Positions 1-6,782 of a stretch of 12,533 nt of DNA are shown here, in pieces. The position numbers and the translations under genes were made by a program. Source of the DNA: an uncultured Clostridia bacterium (lineage in GTDB: Bacteria > Bacillota > Clostridia > Christensenellales > UBA1242); assembly GCA_944372715.1 (NCBI GenBank), contig CALVZZ010000026.1, forward strand, positions 1 through 12,533. Reading direction: 5' to 3'. The notes beneath the pieces are model-generated. The model ran no database searches. It saw only the letters and a list, made by a program, of their open reading frames with translations, and was not told the DNA's origin. Every line of letters begins with the position of its first letter. The stretch's first letter is position 1.

Positions 1-298
1 CATACAAAGTTCCAGAATTATCATTTTGGGAAAATATTTCACTATTTTCTTCTCCATTAACCAAAACTTTTAATTCGCTATAATCATAAACATCATATCC
101 ATATAGAGTTAAACCTGAATTCTTTAACTCATCTTTTTTTAAAGATATATTACCCGAACCAAACATATCTAAGTATAGATATTGACCATCTACATTTATA
201 TTGACTGAATAATTTTTGTTACCACACGCACTTAAAAGAAAAGCACAAGGTAAAATAGTAGCAAAAGCCATAGCAAGAATTAAAATTCTTTTTTTCAT
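1..298 (-). CDS. Putative lipoprotein, partial (3' end outside window)
   Basis: The frame runs open from an ATG at 298 to the left edge, giving 99 codons with no stop seen. The N-terminus is a type II (lipoprotein) signal peptide: MKKR, a hydrophobic stretch of about 18 residues, then the lipobox LSAC with the lipidated Cys at residue 25 followed by G-N-K-N. The mature part is short of recognisable motifs; it is polar, rich in Tyr, Asp, Asn and Ser, and reads like a beta-rich extracytoplasmic domain (for example GQYLYLDMFGSGNISLKK). A GGGAGG ribosome binding site lies 3-4 bases before the start codon region, which supports this ATG. The protein should be anchored on the outer face of the cytoplasmic membrane. 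I do not recognise a family and assign no function. It lies downstream of the helD-like gene on the same strand, but has its own promoter. Confidence 0.75.
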   Translation of the reverse strand, partial: MKKRILILAMAFATILPCAFLLSACGNKNYSVNINVDGQYLYLDMFGSGNISLKKDELKNSGLTLYGYDVYDYSELKVLVNGEENSEIFSQNDNSGTLY

Positions 299-336
299 AA
301 ATCCCTCCCTGTGTTATACGCAAGTTAGTACTATGA

Positions 337-357
337 CATTGTTATTGTATAACTATG
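337..357. promoter_or_regulatory. Operator-like near-palindrome over the lipoprotein -10 box
   Basis: On the plus strand, CATTGTTAT and ATAACTATG flank a TGT centre. Eight of nine pairs are complementary, with one T/T mismatch. The element is centred on the predicted -10 box (344-349), the usual place for a repressor operator. The binding protein is unknown; AT-rich sequence makes chance palindromes fairly easy, so this is a candidate only. Confidence 0.35.
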
Positions 358-372
358 GTTAGTATATATCAA
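344..372 (-). promoter_or_regulatory. Promoter of the lipoprotein gene
   Basis: Reading the minus strand, TTGATA (372-367) is followed after 17 bases by TACAAT (349-344), each 5 of 6 to the sigma-A consensus. Transcription would begin near 337, giving a leader of roughly 38 nt that carries the GGGAGG ribosome binding site. Confidence 0.55.
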
Positions 373-400
373 ACTTTGAAAAAAAATCAAGTAATTAAGT

Positions 401-436
401 ATATTTAAAAAAACAAGCAATATTTAAAAATACAAG
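401..436. repeat. Two 17-bp direct repeats
   Basis: The 17-mer starting ATATTTAAAA and ending ACAAG occurs at 401-417 and again at 420-436 with a single A/T mismatch. It lies between the helD-like stop and the lipoprotein promoter. It is of low complexity; slippage or a protein binding site are both possible. Confidence 0.4.
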
Positions 437-452
437 TTTTAATTTTTTTTAG

Positions 453-2474
453 TTAATTAACAAATTTTGTTAAATTATTTTTATAGATTAAGGTTAATTT
501 ATGCATTGCTCTTGTACAAGCAACATAAAGTGCTTGTTTATCTATTTTTGTTTTGAAGTTTTCATCATCAACATCTACTACAATCACTGCATCAAACTCC
601 AACCCCTTTACAAGAAATGTTGGCGCTAAAATAATGCCGTTATCAAATTGAGTTGCGTCAATTGTCAAATATTTATATTCTAACTGTCCATTTAAAATTT
701 CATTTAACTTTTCACATTGCTTTATTGATTTTGTAAGTATTCCAATGCTTTTGTAATTTTTAGTTTCATATTTTTTAATAATTTGTTTAATTATTTCTAT
801 CTTGTCTTCCATTGTCTGATATTTTATAATATCAACATCTTCCCCGTGCCTATTAACAATCTCAACATCTCTTCTATCTATAATTTTATTAGCAAAACTA
901 GAAATTTCATAAGTGGAACGATAGCTTTTGTTCAAGCAAACAATTTCACTTTCCTTTTTGTCTAGCTTGTTAAACTGATTTAAAAGAACAGAATCACTAC
1001 CTGATACATCTTGTCCAACATCACCCAAGATTGTTTTAACACAAGGAAACATATTATTAATTATTACATAATTTAAAGGATTATAATCTTGAAATTCATC
1101 TATAAGTAAATGTTTTATGCTATTAAATGTATTATGTCCATAAAGGTATTGTTTTATATACAAAAGAGCAATTGCGTCTTCAAATTTTATTTTTCCTTGA
1201 TTGATATAAGACAAATTATAATACTTATTTAAAAAATGATTATAAATTTCAAATATGTTATCACATTTAAACATTTTTGCAATTTCTTTATTAATAAAAC
1301 TTCTTGGCAACTTTAAATAACTTTCAATTTTTGCCTCGTTTATAATATAATCCTTAATCCACTGCAATTTTAAATATACAGGACGGTTTTTATATTTTTC
1401 TGAATATAATTCTTTTAAAAATTCTTTAGAACATATTTTATGGTCGTTATAGAAAATATCTTCTGGAACAAAATTTTCTTCAAAAAACTCATTACAAAAT
1501 TTTTGTATATCTTCACAAAATTGCATACTATTTTTAATTTCACAAATTTTTACTTCGCTTTCATCTTCAAGCAATCTTTCAACTTGTTCAGATTTTAATT
1601 CAATACTTTGTTTAACATTAAGTTCGTTCTTTAAAATTTGATCCATTACCGTTTCAGCAATATTCTCTTCTCCAAGCTCAGGCAAGACATTAGAAATATA
1701 ATCTGAAAAAAACTTGTTGGGTGATAAAATTAATATGGAGCTTGAATTTAATGTTTTTCTGTTTTTATACAAAAGATATGCAATTCTATGTAAGGCTATT
1801 GATGTTTTTCCACTTCCTGCAACTCCTTGAACAATTAAGTTATTGTTTGTTTCTTTCCTTATGATGTAATTTTGTTCTTTTTGGATTGTGGAAACAATGT
1901 TTTTCATTTTCTCATTGTTGGTTTTAGCTAAAACTTCTTGCAAAATAGAATCATCAATTTTAACATTGCTTTCCAAGCAAAAAACAATTTTCCCATCTTC
2001 AATTTTGTATTGGCGTTTGCTCTTTATATTTCCCGTAACCAGCTCGCCGTTAGTATAAAAATATCCTTCCCCAACATCAAAATTGTAGTAAAGCTCACTA
2101 AAAGGAGCTCTCCAATCTACCACATAAATTGTAGTCCCTTCTTTAATTCCCTTTAAGCCTATCCTATAACTTAAAAATCCTTCTTGGTCACTTTCAAAAT
2201 TGATTGCTCCGAAATATGGAGACTTTAATGACGCTCTATATGATATTAACTCTTTAATATTTTCTTGTTGAGTGGCATCTAACATTTCCATTTGACTTTT
2301 CACAAAAGCTCGCTCTGCACTATCCATCTCATAAATGCTATCCCACATATACGACATATTGTCTTTCATACTTTCAAGCAATCGCTTATTATTCTTCTCC
2401 GTATCATCAATTCTGTCCTTAACCTTTTTTAAAACCATATTTAAATAGTTAATTTCTTCTTGACTAATTTCCAT
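453..2474 (-). CDS. helD: HelD-like UvrD-superfamily ATPase (RNA polymerase recycling factor)
   Basis: A 673-residue superfamily 1 ATPase. An N-terminal coiled-coil region (about 1-70) is followed by the HelD signature segment SPYFGAINF (85-93) and WRAPFSELYY (121-130). Walker A is GVAGSGKT (217-224), Walker B DEFQD (459-463), then GDVGQD (484-489), SYRST (517-521), KGLEFD (623-628) and VACTRA (651-656), i.e. the full set of UvrD-type motifs. Family members such as Bacillus subtilis HelD use ATP to release stalled RNA polymerase from DNA, the N-terminal coiled coil entering the secondary channel. At 673 residues this one is shorter than the roughly 770 of B. subtilis HelD. The start is supported by an AGGGGGTGAGG stretch ending just before ATG. 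The gene is divergent from the HAD gene. Alternative: a generic DNA helicase IV-like protein, but WRAPxxxLYY favours HelD. No clear terminator follows the stop. Confidence 0.88.
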   Translation of the reverse strand: MEISQEEINYLNMVLKKVKDRIDDTEKNNKRLLESMKDNMSYMWDSIYEMDSAERAFVKSQMEMLDATQQENIKELISYRASLKSPYFGAINFESDQEGFLSYRIGLKGIKEGTTIYVVDWRAPFSELYYNFDVGEGYFYTNGELVTGNIKSKRQYKIEDGKIVFCLESNVKIDDSILQEVLAKTNNEKMKNIVSTIQKEQNYIIRKETNNNLIVQGVAGSGKTSIALHRIAYLLYKNRKTLNSSSILILSPNKFFSDYISNVLPELGEENIAETVMDQILKNELNVKQSIELKSEQVERLLEDESEVKICEIKNSMQFCEDIQKFCNEFFEENFVPEDIFYNDHKICSKEFLKELYSEKYKNRPVYLKLQWIKDYIINEAKIESYLKLPRSFINKEIAKMFKCDNIFEIYNHFLNKYYNLSYINQGKIKFEDAIALLYIKQYLYGHNTFNSIKHLLIDEFQDYNPLNYVIINNMFPCVKTILGDVGQDVSGSDSVLLNQFNKLDKKESEIVCLNKSYRSTYEISSFANKIIDRRDVEIVNRHGEDVDIIKYQTMEDKIEIIKQIIKKYETKNYKSIGILTKSIKQCEKLNEILNGQLEYKYLTIDATQFDNGIILAPTFLVKGLEFDAVIVVDVDDENFKTKIDKQALYVACTRAMHKLTLIYKNNLTKFVN

Positions 2475-2548
2475 TCCTCACCCCCTAATTTTAAATTAAT
2501 ACCATAAACTAATATAAAAGTAAATATTTTTAAAAAAATTTTTTAATA

Positions 2549-2577
2549 TTGACACTAATAAATATAAAGACTATAAT
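2549..2577 (+). promoter_or_regulatory. Consensus promoter of the HAD gene (leaderless architecture)
   Basis: TTGACA (2549-2554), a 17-base spacer, and TATAAT (2572-2577) form a perfect sigma-A-type promoter. Only six bases separate the -10 box from the ATG at 2584, so the expected start of transcription falls on or next to the A of the start codon. There is therefore no room for a leader or a Shine-Dalgarno sequence. Confidence 0.8.
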
Positions 2578-2583
2578 CTTTAT

Positions 2584-3273
2584 ATGAAATATGTAATATT
2601 TGATTTTGATGGAACCTTAACACAAAAAGGTCAAAATGCTTGGAAAAATTTATGGATTAAAGCAGGCCACCCTACCAATGAAAACTCAATTTATGGAATT
2701 CTATATAAAAGTTTTTTAGATGGTGAGCTTACATATCCCGAATGGTGCCAACTAACATGTCGTTACTTAAAAGCAAAAAATATTAGCAAGTATGATGTCT
2801 ATGAGGTTGGGAAAAACACTTTAACTTTACAAGATATGAATTATACTTTTAAAGTGCTTAAAGAAAGTGGTTACAACTTAATTATTTTATCTGGATCTGT
2901 AAAACAAGTTATATATGCTTGCTTAAATAACTCTAAAAACTATTTTTCAAAAGTTTTTGCAAACGAATTTGTCTTTGACAATAACGAAATTTTACAAGAG
3001 ATCATTCCAACACCATTTGATTTTGATGGAAAAAGAAATTTAATTAATCAATTGTTAAATAACGGCGTTGAAAAACAAAATATAACATTTATAGGAAATT
3101 CTTTCAATGATGAGATGGTTTGTGAAACAGGAGTAAAAACAATTTGTATTAATCCAGAAACAACAAACTATGATAATAAAAAAATTTGGTCTAATGTAGT
3201 CCAAGGAAATAGTCTCTCATTGATTCTGCCTATTATAGCAAACAAAAACAGTGATAAAGAATTATGCAAATAA
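2584..3273 (+). CDS. HAD-superfamily (IB-type) phosphatase
   Basis: A 229-residue haloacid dehalogenase-type hydrolase. Motif I is DFDGT (7-11), with Asp7 the expected nucleophile and Asp9 the acid/base; motif II is LSGS (102-105, Ser103 or Ser105); motif III is probably Lys150 in FDGKR; motif IV is GNSFND (171-176), a variant of GDSxxD with Asn replacing the first Asp. The helical insertion between motifs I and II and the phosphoserine phosphatase-like order place it in the HAD-IB group, which hydrolyses small phosphate esters. The substrate cannot be read from the sequence. It is cytoplasmic, with no signal peptide. The start must be at or before residue 1 because motif I begins six residues in, and no ribosome binding site precedes it (see promoter entry). 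It converges with the next gene, 15 bases away. Confidence 0.85.
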   Translation: MKYVIFDFDGTLTQKGQNAWKNLWIKAGHPTNENSIYGILYKSFLDGELTYPEWCQLTCRYLKAKNISKYDVYEVGKNTLTLQDMNYTFKVLKESGYNLIILSGSVKQVIYACLNNSKNYFSKVFANEFVFDNNEILQEIIPTPFDFDGKRNLINQLLNNGVEKQNITFIGNSFNDEMVCETGVKTICINPETTNYDNKKIWSNVVQGNSLSLILPIIANKNSDKELCK

Positions 3274-3288
3274 AGTCGTTTTAAAAGA

Positions 3289-4116
3289 TCACTTTAAATT
3301 TTTCCACGAAACTATGTGGTGTATTGCTATTCCGAAATTTTCAGGAATAGCTTTTTTTAATTTGTTTAATTCTGATAGCATAAACTTATTACCTTCTTCA
3401 TAAAAGGTAACATTGTCATCATTCACATTTTGAGTTTCAACACCCAAATTAATAGATTTGTTTATACTTTGTGCGTAAATAATTTCATCTTTTGCAAAAT
3501 TGTAAATATTGTCACTACTATCTCTGTAACTCATTAATGTTACACGATTTGAATAGTTTATTATATGTTTATATAACTCTAATTTTTGACCATCAAATTC
3601 AATTATATCATCTAGCCAACAAGGAATATCAAACTCTATAAATAAACTTGGAAAATTTTTTCTTATTTTTACAACCAAGTTCAAAAATTTTTTTAAAATT
3701 TTCTCTCTCTGTTCTTCAAAATCTGGATGTTGATGTGGTTCAATATCAAAATGAATACCGTCAAAAATAAATTTGCTATTATTTTGAAAATAGAAAAAAT
3801 TAGAAATCAACCCAATTAATTCGCTATCATCTTCAATCCACTCGTACTCTCCTGTCAACCAATATACTTTTATATTTTTAGATTTTGCATTTGTAATAAA
3901 TTTTTCTGTTTTATTATCAAATGTAGATGTGTAATAATATATTTCTGTAACACCATTATCTTTTGCAAAATCAATGTAACTATCGTCAAGTTTATTATTC
4001 CACCACCATACTCCAATAGTGTTATAATTAAGTGATATAATGGGCTTTGTTACATTAATTAAAACTGCAATGGAAAAAAGAATAAATAATAAAATAATAG
4101 GCATAAATTTTTTCAT
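3289..4116 (-). CDS. Signal-anchored TIM-barrel protein, glycoside hydrolase-like
   Basis: A 275-residue protein. Residues 4-22 are strongly hydrophobic behind MKKF, a signal peptide or membrane anchor, so the rest is extracytoplasmic. The remainder looks like a TIM barrel: GVWWW (35-39), EIYYYTS (58-64), KVYWL (83-87), FDGIHFDIEPH (118-128), FIEFDIP (159-165), VTLMSYRD (192-199) and INLGVETQ (222-229) match successive beta strands. The DGIHFDIE segment (119-126), with acidic residues at a strand end, and LMSYRD resemble the catalytic strand and beta-6 strand of GH18-like or related hydrolases; Glu126 is the likely acid. This is inference by pattern; the exact family and substrate are not recognised. 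TGA is the stop. There is no ribosome binding site; the -10 box lies six bases before ATG. Its upstream neighbour is a glycosyltransferase, so a cell-envelope polysaccharide role is possible. Confidence 0.7.
   Translation of the reverse strand: MKKFMPIILLFILFSIAVLINVTKPIISLNYNTIGVWWWNNKLDDSYIDFAKDNGVTEIYYYTSTFDNKTEKFITNAKSKNIKVYWLTGEYEWIEDDSELIGLISNFFYFQNNSKFIFDGIHFDIEPHQHPDFEEQREKILKKFLNLVVKIRKNFPSLFIEFDIPCWLDDIIEFDGQKLELYKHIINYSNRVTLMSYRDSSDNIYNFAKDEIIYAQSINKSINLGVETQNVNDDNVTFYEEGNKFMLSELNKLKKAIPENFGIAIHHIVSWKNLK
3326..3358 (+). terminator. Intrinsic terminator of the HAD gene, inside the convergent gene
   Basis: GCTATTCC (3326-3333) pairs perfectly with GGAATAGC (3344-3351) around a 10-base loop, followed by seven T (3352-3358). 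The U-run is on the plus-strand transcript, so it serves the HAD gene, whose stop is about 50 bases upstream. The hairpin lies in the 3' coding part of the minus-strand gene (residues about 255-265). Confidence 0.7.
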
Positions 4117-4122
4117 ATATTT

Positions 4123-4131
4123 ATTATAACA
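4123..4131 (-). promoter_or_regulatory. Extended -10 promoter of the TIM-barrel gene (leaderless)
   Basis: On the minus strand TGTTATAAT (4131-4123) is an extended -10 element. Six bases separate it from ATG at 4116, so transcription should begin at the start codon. The -35 position at 4146-4151 reads TATGTT, a poor match, and falls within the upstream terminator stem. Confidence 0.6.
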
Positions 4132-4135
4132 TAAT

Positions 4136-4168
4136 AAAAAAAATAAACATAATTTAATGTTTATTTTT
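4136..4168 (-). terminator. Probable terminator of the glycosyltransferase unit
   Basis: On the minus strand AAAAATAAACAT pairs with ATGTTTATTTTT over a six-base loop, and the 3' arm runs into a tract of eight T. It starts 18 bases after the glycosyltransferase stop. The stem has few G-C pairs, so it may be leaky. Confidence 0.5.
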
Positions 4169-4186
4169 AAAAATATAATTTTATTT

Positions 4187-5380
4187 TTATTTATTTTTTA
4201 ATTTATTTTTATAATCATTTATTATTTTATAATATCTATCAAGATATTCTTTTTTTGTGTTATCATCATAAAATTTGACAATAGTTTTATAGGCATTTTT
4301 TCCAATTTCTGTCATTTTATCTCTGTTTTCATAAGCATACAAAATTTTATTTGCATAGTCATTTGGGTCGTTTTTACTTACAAAACCATTAAATTTATCT
4401 ATAATTTTTTCTGTTACAGCAGTATTTTCTATTGCAAGCGTTGGCTTGTTGTGAATTGCTCCTTCAATTTGAATTAGCCCCGAACTTTCTATACAAGAAG
4501 GAAAAAGTATTAAATCTGAATTTTCATAATATGCATTTAATAAATTTCTATCTGTTATTGCACTTGTGATAACAACAATGTTTTGTAAATTATATTTTTT
4601 TGCTTTTCTTATTAATGCTTTTTGATATGGCTCATCACCAACGATATATGTTTTTATATCCAAATTTTTATCTTTTAATAATTTTAATGAATCTAAAATC
4701 AAATCAATATTTTTACCTTTTACACTTCTACCAACAGCTAAAAGCTTAAAGCTTTTGTCTGGGAAAATCAATGGATTGCAATTTTTTAATTTCTCTTCAC
4801 TATTTGTTTTTTCTGACATTGAGCAATTATATACAACTTCAGATTCCTCAGGCAAACCAAACTTTATTAAAAACTCTCTACAAAATTTTGTAACACACCA
4901 TATGTAATCAGCATTCCTTTTAATTCTTTTGACGGCAATTTTTGTTAATAAATTAGATAAAAATTTATTTTTAACAAAATGATGTATATCATACCAAAAC
5001 AAACTATGAACTGTTTGCACGACAGGAATACCCCTTTTATGTGCAATTTTACTAACAAATTTTGCTAATTCCAAAGGAAAATGACAATGTATAATATCAA
5101 AATCTGTTTCGTTAATAAATTTTTTAAAATCTCTATCACATCTAGGCTGAGCAATCATATCCTGTGTAAAACTATTTTTAAAACCCTTACATCTAATTAT
5201 TTTATATTTTCTTTCAGGTTCGGAAAATTTTTCATCTTTTTTTAATGCTGGCTTAACTGCAGCCACATAAACATCTGCATCTTCAGACAACATTTGAGCA
5301 ACTTGGTCAGCAACGGTTGTCACACCTCCAAAAATTGGAAAAAAATTTTCAACAATATATAAAATCTTTAATTTTTCCAT
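4187..5380 (-). CDS. GT4-family glycosyltransferase
   Basis: A 397-residue retaining glycosyltransferase of the GT-B fold. The N-terminal domain has the acceptor-side glycine loop FFPIFGGVTT (13-22), FDIIHCHFP (94-102) and VQTVHSLFW (121-129). The C-terminal, nucleotide-sugar-binding domain opens with LLAVGRSVKGKN (213-224), where the Arg/Lys pair normally contacts the diphosphate, and carries the EX7E motif ESSGLIQIE (Glu298 to Glu306). Length and motif order are normal for GT4 enzymes, which include diacylglycerol glucosyltransferases and capsule or lipid glycan enzymes; the acceptor and sugar cannot be read. No membrane helix is seen, so it probably acts at the inner face of the membrane. 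An AAAGGAG site six bases before ATG supports the start. It follows the alkyltransferase-like gene by 50 bases, with no clear promoter between, so the two are probably co-transcribed. Confidence 0.88.
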   Translation of the reverse strand: MEKLKILYIVENFFPIFGGVTTVADQVAQMLSEDADVYVAAVKPALKKDEKFSEPERKYKIIRCKGFKNSFTQDMIAQPRCDRDFKKFINETDFDIIHCHFPLELAKFVSKIAHKRGIPVVQTVHSLFWYDIHHFVKNKFLSNLLTKIAVKRIKRNADYIWCVTKFCREFLIKFGLPEESEVVYNCSMSEKTNSEEKLKNCNPLIFPDKSFKLLAVGRSVKGKNIDLILDSLKLLKDKNLDIKTYIVGDEPYQKALIRKAKKYNLQNIVVITSAITDRNLLNAYYENSDLILFPSCIESSGLIQIEGAIHNKPTLAIENTAVTEKIIDKFNGFVSKNDPNDYANKILYAYENRDKMTEIGKNAYKTIVKFYDDNTKKEYLDRYYKIINDYKNKLKNK

Positions 5381-5430
5381 ATTTTCTCCTTTTCTATTTC
5401 ATATAGCTTAACATTTTAAATTTGTCTTGT

Positions 5431-5742
5431 CTAGTTTAATTTCCACAAATACTTATTTAAATCCAATTTCCCATCGCTTATAAATTCAATACCATCATTT
5501 TTAAGCAGTCTTATTTGCTCAGTTCTACCACCAAAGGCAAAACCATTGGAAACTTCTCCTGTTCTATTAACCACCCTATAACAAGGAATATCTCTTGGAT
5601 TAGGATTATTGTGTAAGGCATATCCTACAATTCTAGAAAGATGTACATTTCCTAAAATCTTTGCAATTTCGCCATAGGTTAACACTTTACCTTTTGGTAT
5701 TTTTTTTACAATTTCATATATTTTTTCAAAATTATTTAACAT
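5431..5742 (-). CDS. MGMT-family DNA-binding protein (alkylguanine transferase-like), single domain
   Basis: A 103-residue protein matching only the C-terminal DNA-binding/active-site domain of O6-alkylguanine-DNA alkyltransferases. Visible are IPKGKVLTYGEIAKIL (15-30, start of the helix-turn-helix), the presumed arginine finger Arg37 in HLSRIVGYALHNNP, the active-site segment IPCYRVVNRTG (52-62), and the FAFGG turn (68-72). In the family the Cys (here Cys54) accepts the alkyl group and the following His activates it; here the His is Tyr55. Alkyltransferase-like (ATL) proteins replace the Cys itself, usually by Trp; this protein keeps it. It may therefore be a weak transferase or a lesion sensor. 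The start is supported by AGGAG five bases upstream of ATG. It is the first gene of a unit with the glycosyltransferase; no functional link is evident. Confidence 0.85.
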   Translation of the reverse strand: MLNNFEKIYEIVKKIPKGKVLTYGEIAKILGNVHLSRIVGYALHNNPNPRDIPCYRVVNRTGEVSNGFAFGGRTEQIRLLKNDGIEFISDGKLDLNKYLWKLN

Positions 5743-5764
5743 TTATCTCCTAGTTGTTAACTAT

Positions 5765-5793
5765 ATTCTATTATTTTTTTGCTTTAAAATCAA
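5765..5793 (-). promoter_or_regulatory. Promoter of the MGMT-like/glycosyltransferase unit
   Basis: On the minus strand TTGATT (5793-5788) and TAGAAT (5770-5765) are separated by 17 bases. Transcription would start near 5758, leaving a 16-nt leader with the AGGAG site. Confidence 0.55.
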
Positions 5794-5809
5794 ACATTTA
5801 AAAAAAATA

Positions 5810-5836
5810 TTGACAATAAATATTTTTTGTTATAAT
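5810..5836 (+). promoter_or_regulatory. pyrB promoter
   Basis: TTGACA (5810-5815) and TATAAT (5831-5836) are both perfect hexamers but the spacer is only 15 bases. The -10 is extended (TGTTATAAT, 5828-5836), which may compensate. The predicted leader is about 13 nt, carrying AAAGG; it is too short for a PyrR-type attenuator. Confidence 0.6.
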
Positions 5837-5855
5837 TTGTTATAAAAGGTATAAA

Positions 5856-6782
5856 ATGAAAAATTTAATTAATTCACAAGACTTAACAAAAATTGAACTA
5901 GAAAAACTTTTTGTTCTATCTGACAAAATGAACAAGCGTCAAAAAAAATATGATGATTCTCTAAAAGGATTTGTTATAGCAACACTCTTTTATGAACCAA
6001 GCACAAGAACAAGACTGTCATTTGAAAGTGCAATTCAAAAACTTGGTGCTGGATTAATATCAACAGAAAATGCAAAAGAAAGTGGTTCTGCTAAGAAAGG
6101 AGAAACATTGGAAGATACTATAAAAATTATTCAAGGTTATGCAGATATGATAATTTTAAGGCACTTTGATAATGATTCTTCTGATAGAGCATTAAAAGTT
6201 GCATCTGTTCCAATTATTAATGCAGGAGCAGGAAATGGCGAACATCCACCACAGGGACTTTTAGATATTTACACAATAAGGCAATACAAAAAAGAAATTA
6301 ATAACACATCTATTGCCATTATTGGAGATTTAAAAAATGGAAGAACGGTCCACTCTTTGATTAAACTTTTGTGCCTTTATGAGAATATTACATTTTACGG
6401 TTTTTCCGTGAAAGGTCTTGAACTTCCAAAAAATTACATAGAATATATAGAAAGTCATAACGCAAAATACTTTATATGTAAAGATTTTTCCGAAATACCA
6501 AGTGATGTTAATTTTATTTACCAAACAAGAATTCAAACAGAAAGATTGGAAAATAAAAACTTTTCTATTGAAGACATAATTTTAAATAAAGAAAGATTTT
6601 CTAGATTTTCAGAAAATACATACATAATGCATCCTCTTCCAAGAACAAATGAAATATCTACGGACTTAGATGATGATAAAAGAAGTATATATTTTAAACA
6701 AGCACACAACGGAATACCAACAAAAATGGCGCTTATATACTCTATAATTAAAGATTTTTATAAAAATAAAAAGCATTTCTAA
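5856..6782 (+). CDS. pyrB: Aspartate carbamoyltransferase catalytic subunit
   Basis: A 308-residue enzyme that joins carbamoyl phosphate and L-aspartate to form N-carbamoyl-L-aspartate, the committed step of pyrimidine synthesis in the cytoplasm. The carbamoyl phosphate loop EPSTRTR is at 47-53, the swinging loop with Lys80/Lys81 (SAKKGETLEDT) at 78-88, GDLKNGRTVHSL at 157-168, the aspartate loop YQTRIQTER at 222-230, and MHPLPR at 258-263. These assign it to ATCase rather than ornithine carbamoyltransferase. The carbamoyl-binding HPTQ motif reads HPPQ here (130-133). Length is normal for the catalytic chain. No pyrI regulatory subunit or other pyr gene is adjacent; the gene stands alone, with its own promoter and a terminator over its stop codon. 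AAAGG seven bases before ATG supports the start. Confidence 0.95.
   Translation: MKNLINSQDLTKIELEKLFVLSDKMNKRQKKYDDSLKGFVIATLFYEPSTRTRLSFESAIQKLGAGLISTENAKESGSAKKGETLEDTIKIIQGYADMIILRHFDNDSSDRALKVASVPIINAGAGNGEHPPQGLLDIYTIRQYKKEINNTSIAIIGDLKNGRTVHSLIKLLCLYENITFYGFSVKGLELPKNYIEYIESHNAKYFICKDFSEIPSDVNFIYQTRIQTERLENKNFSIEDIILNKERFSRFSENTYIMHPLPRTNEISTDLDDDKRSIYFKQAHNGIPTKMALIYSIIKDFYKNKKHF

Noticed and set aside
3272..3295. Hairpin AAAGT...ACTTT around TTTTAAAA between the HAD gene and its convergent neighbour
   Set aside because: The stem is short, AT-only in its centre and lacks a good T-run; the hairpin at 3326-3358 is far better.
5743..5855. Pyrimidine-responsive (PyrR-type) leader before pyrB
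   Set aside because: The predicted leader is about 13 nt and has no hairpins.
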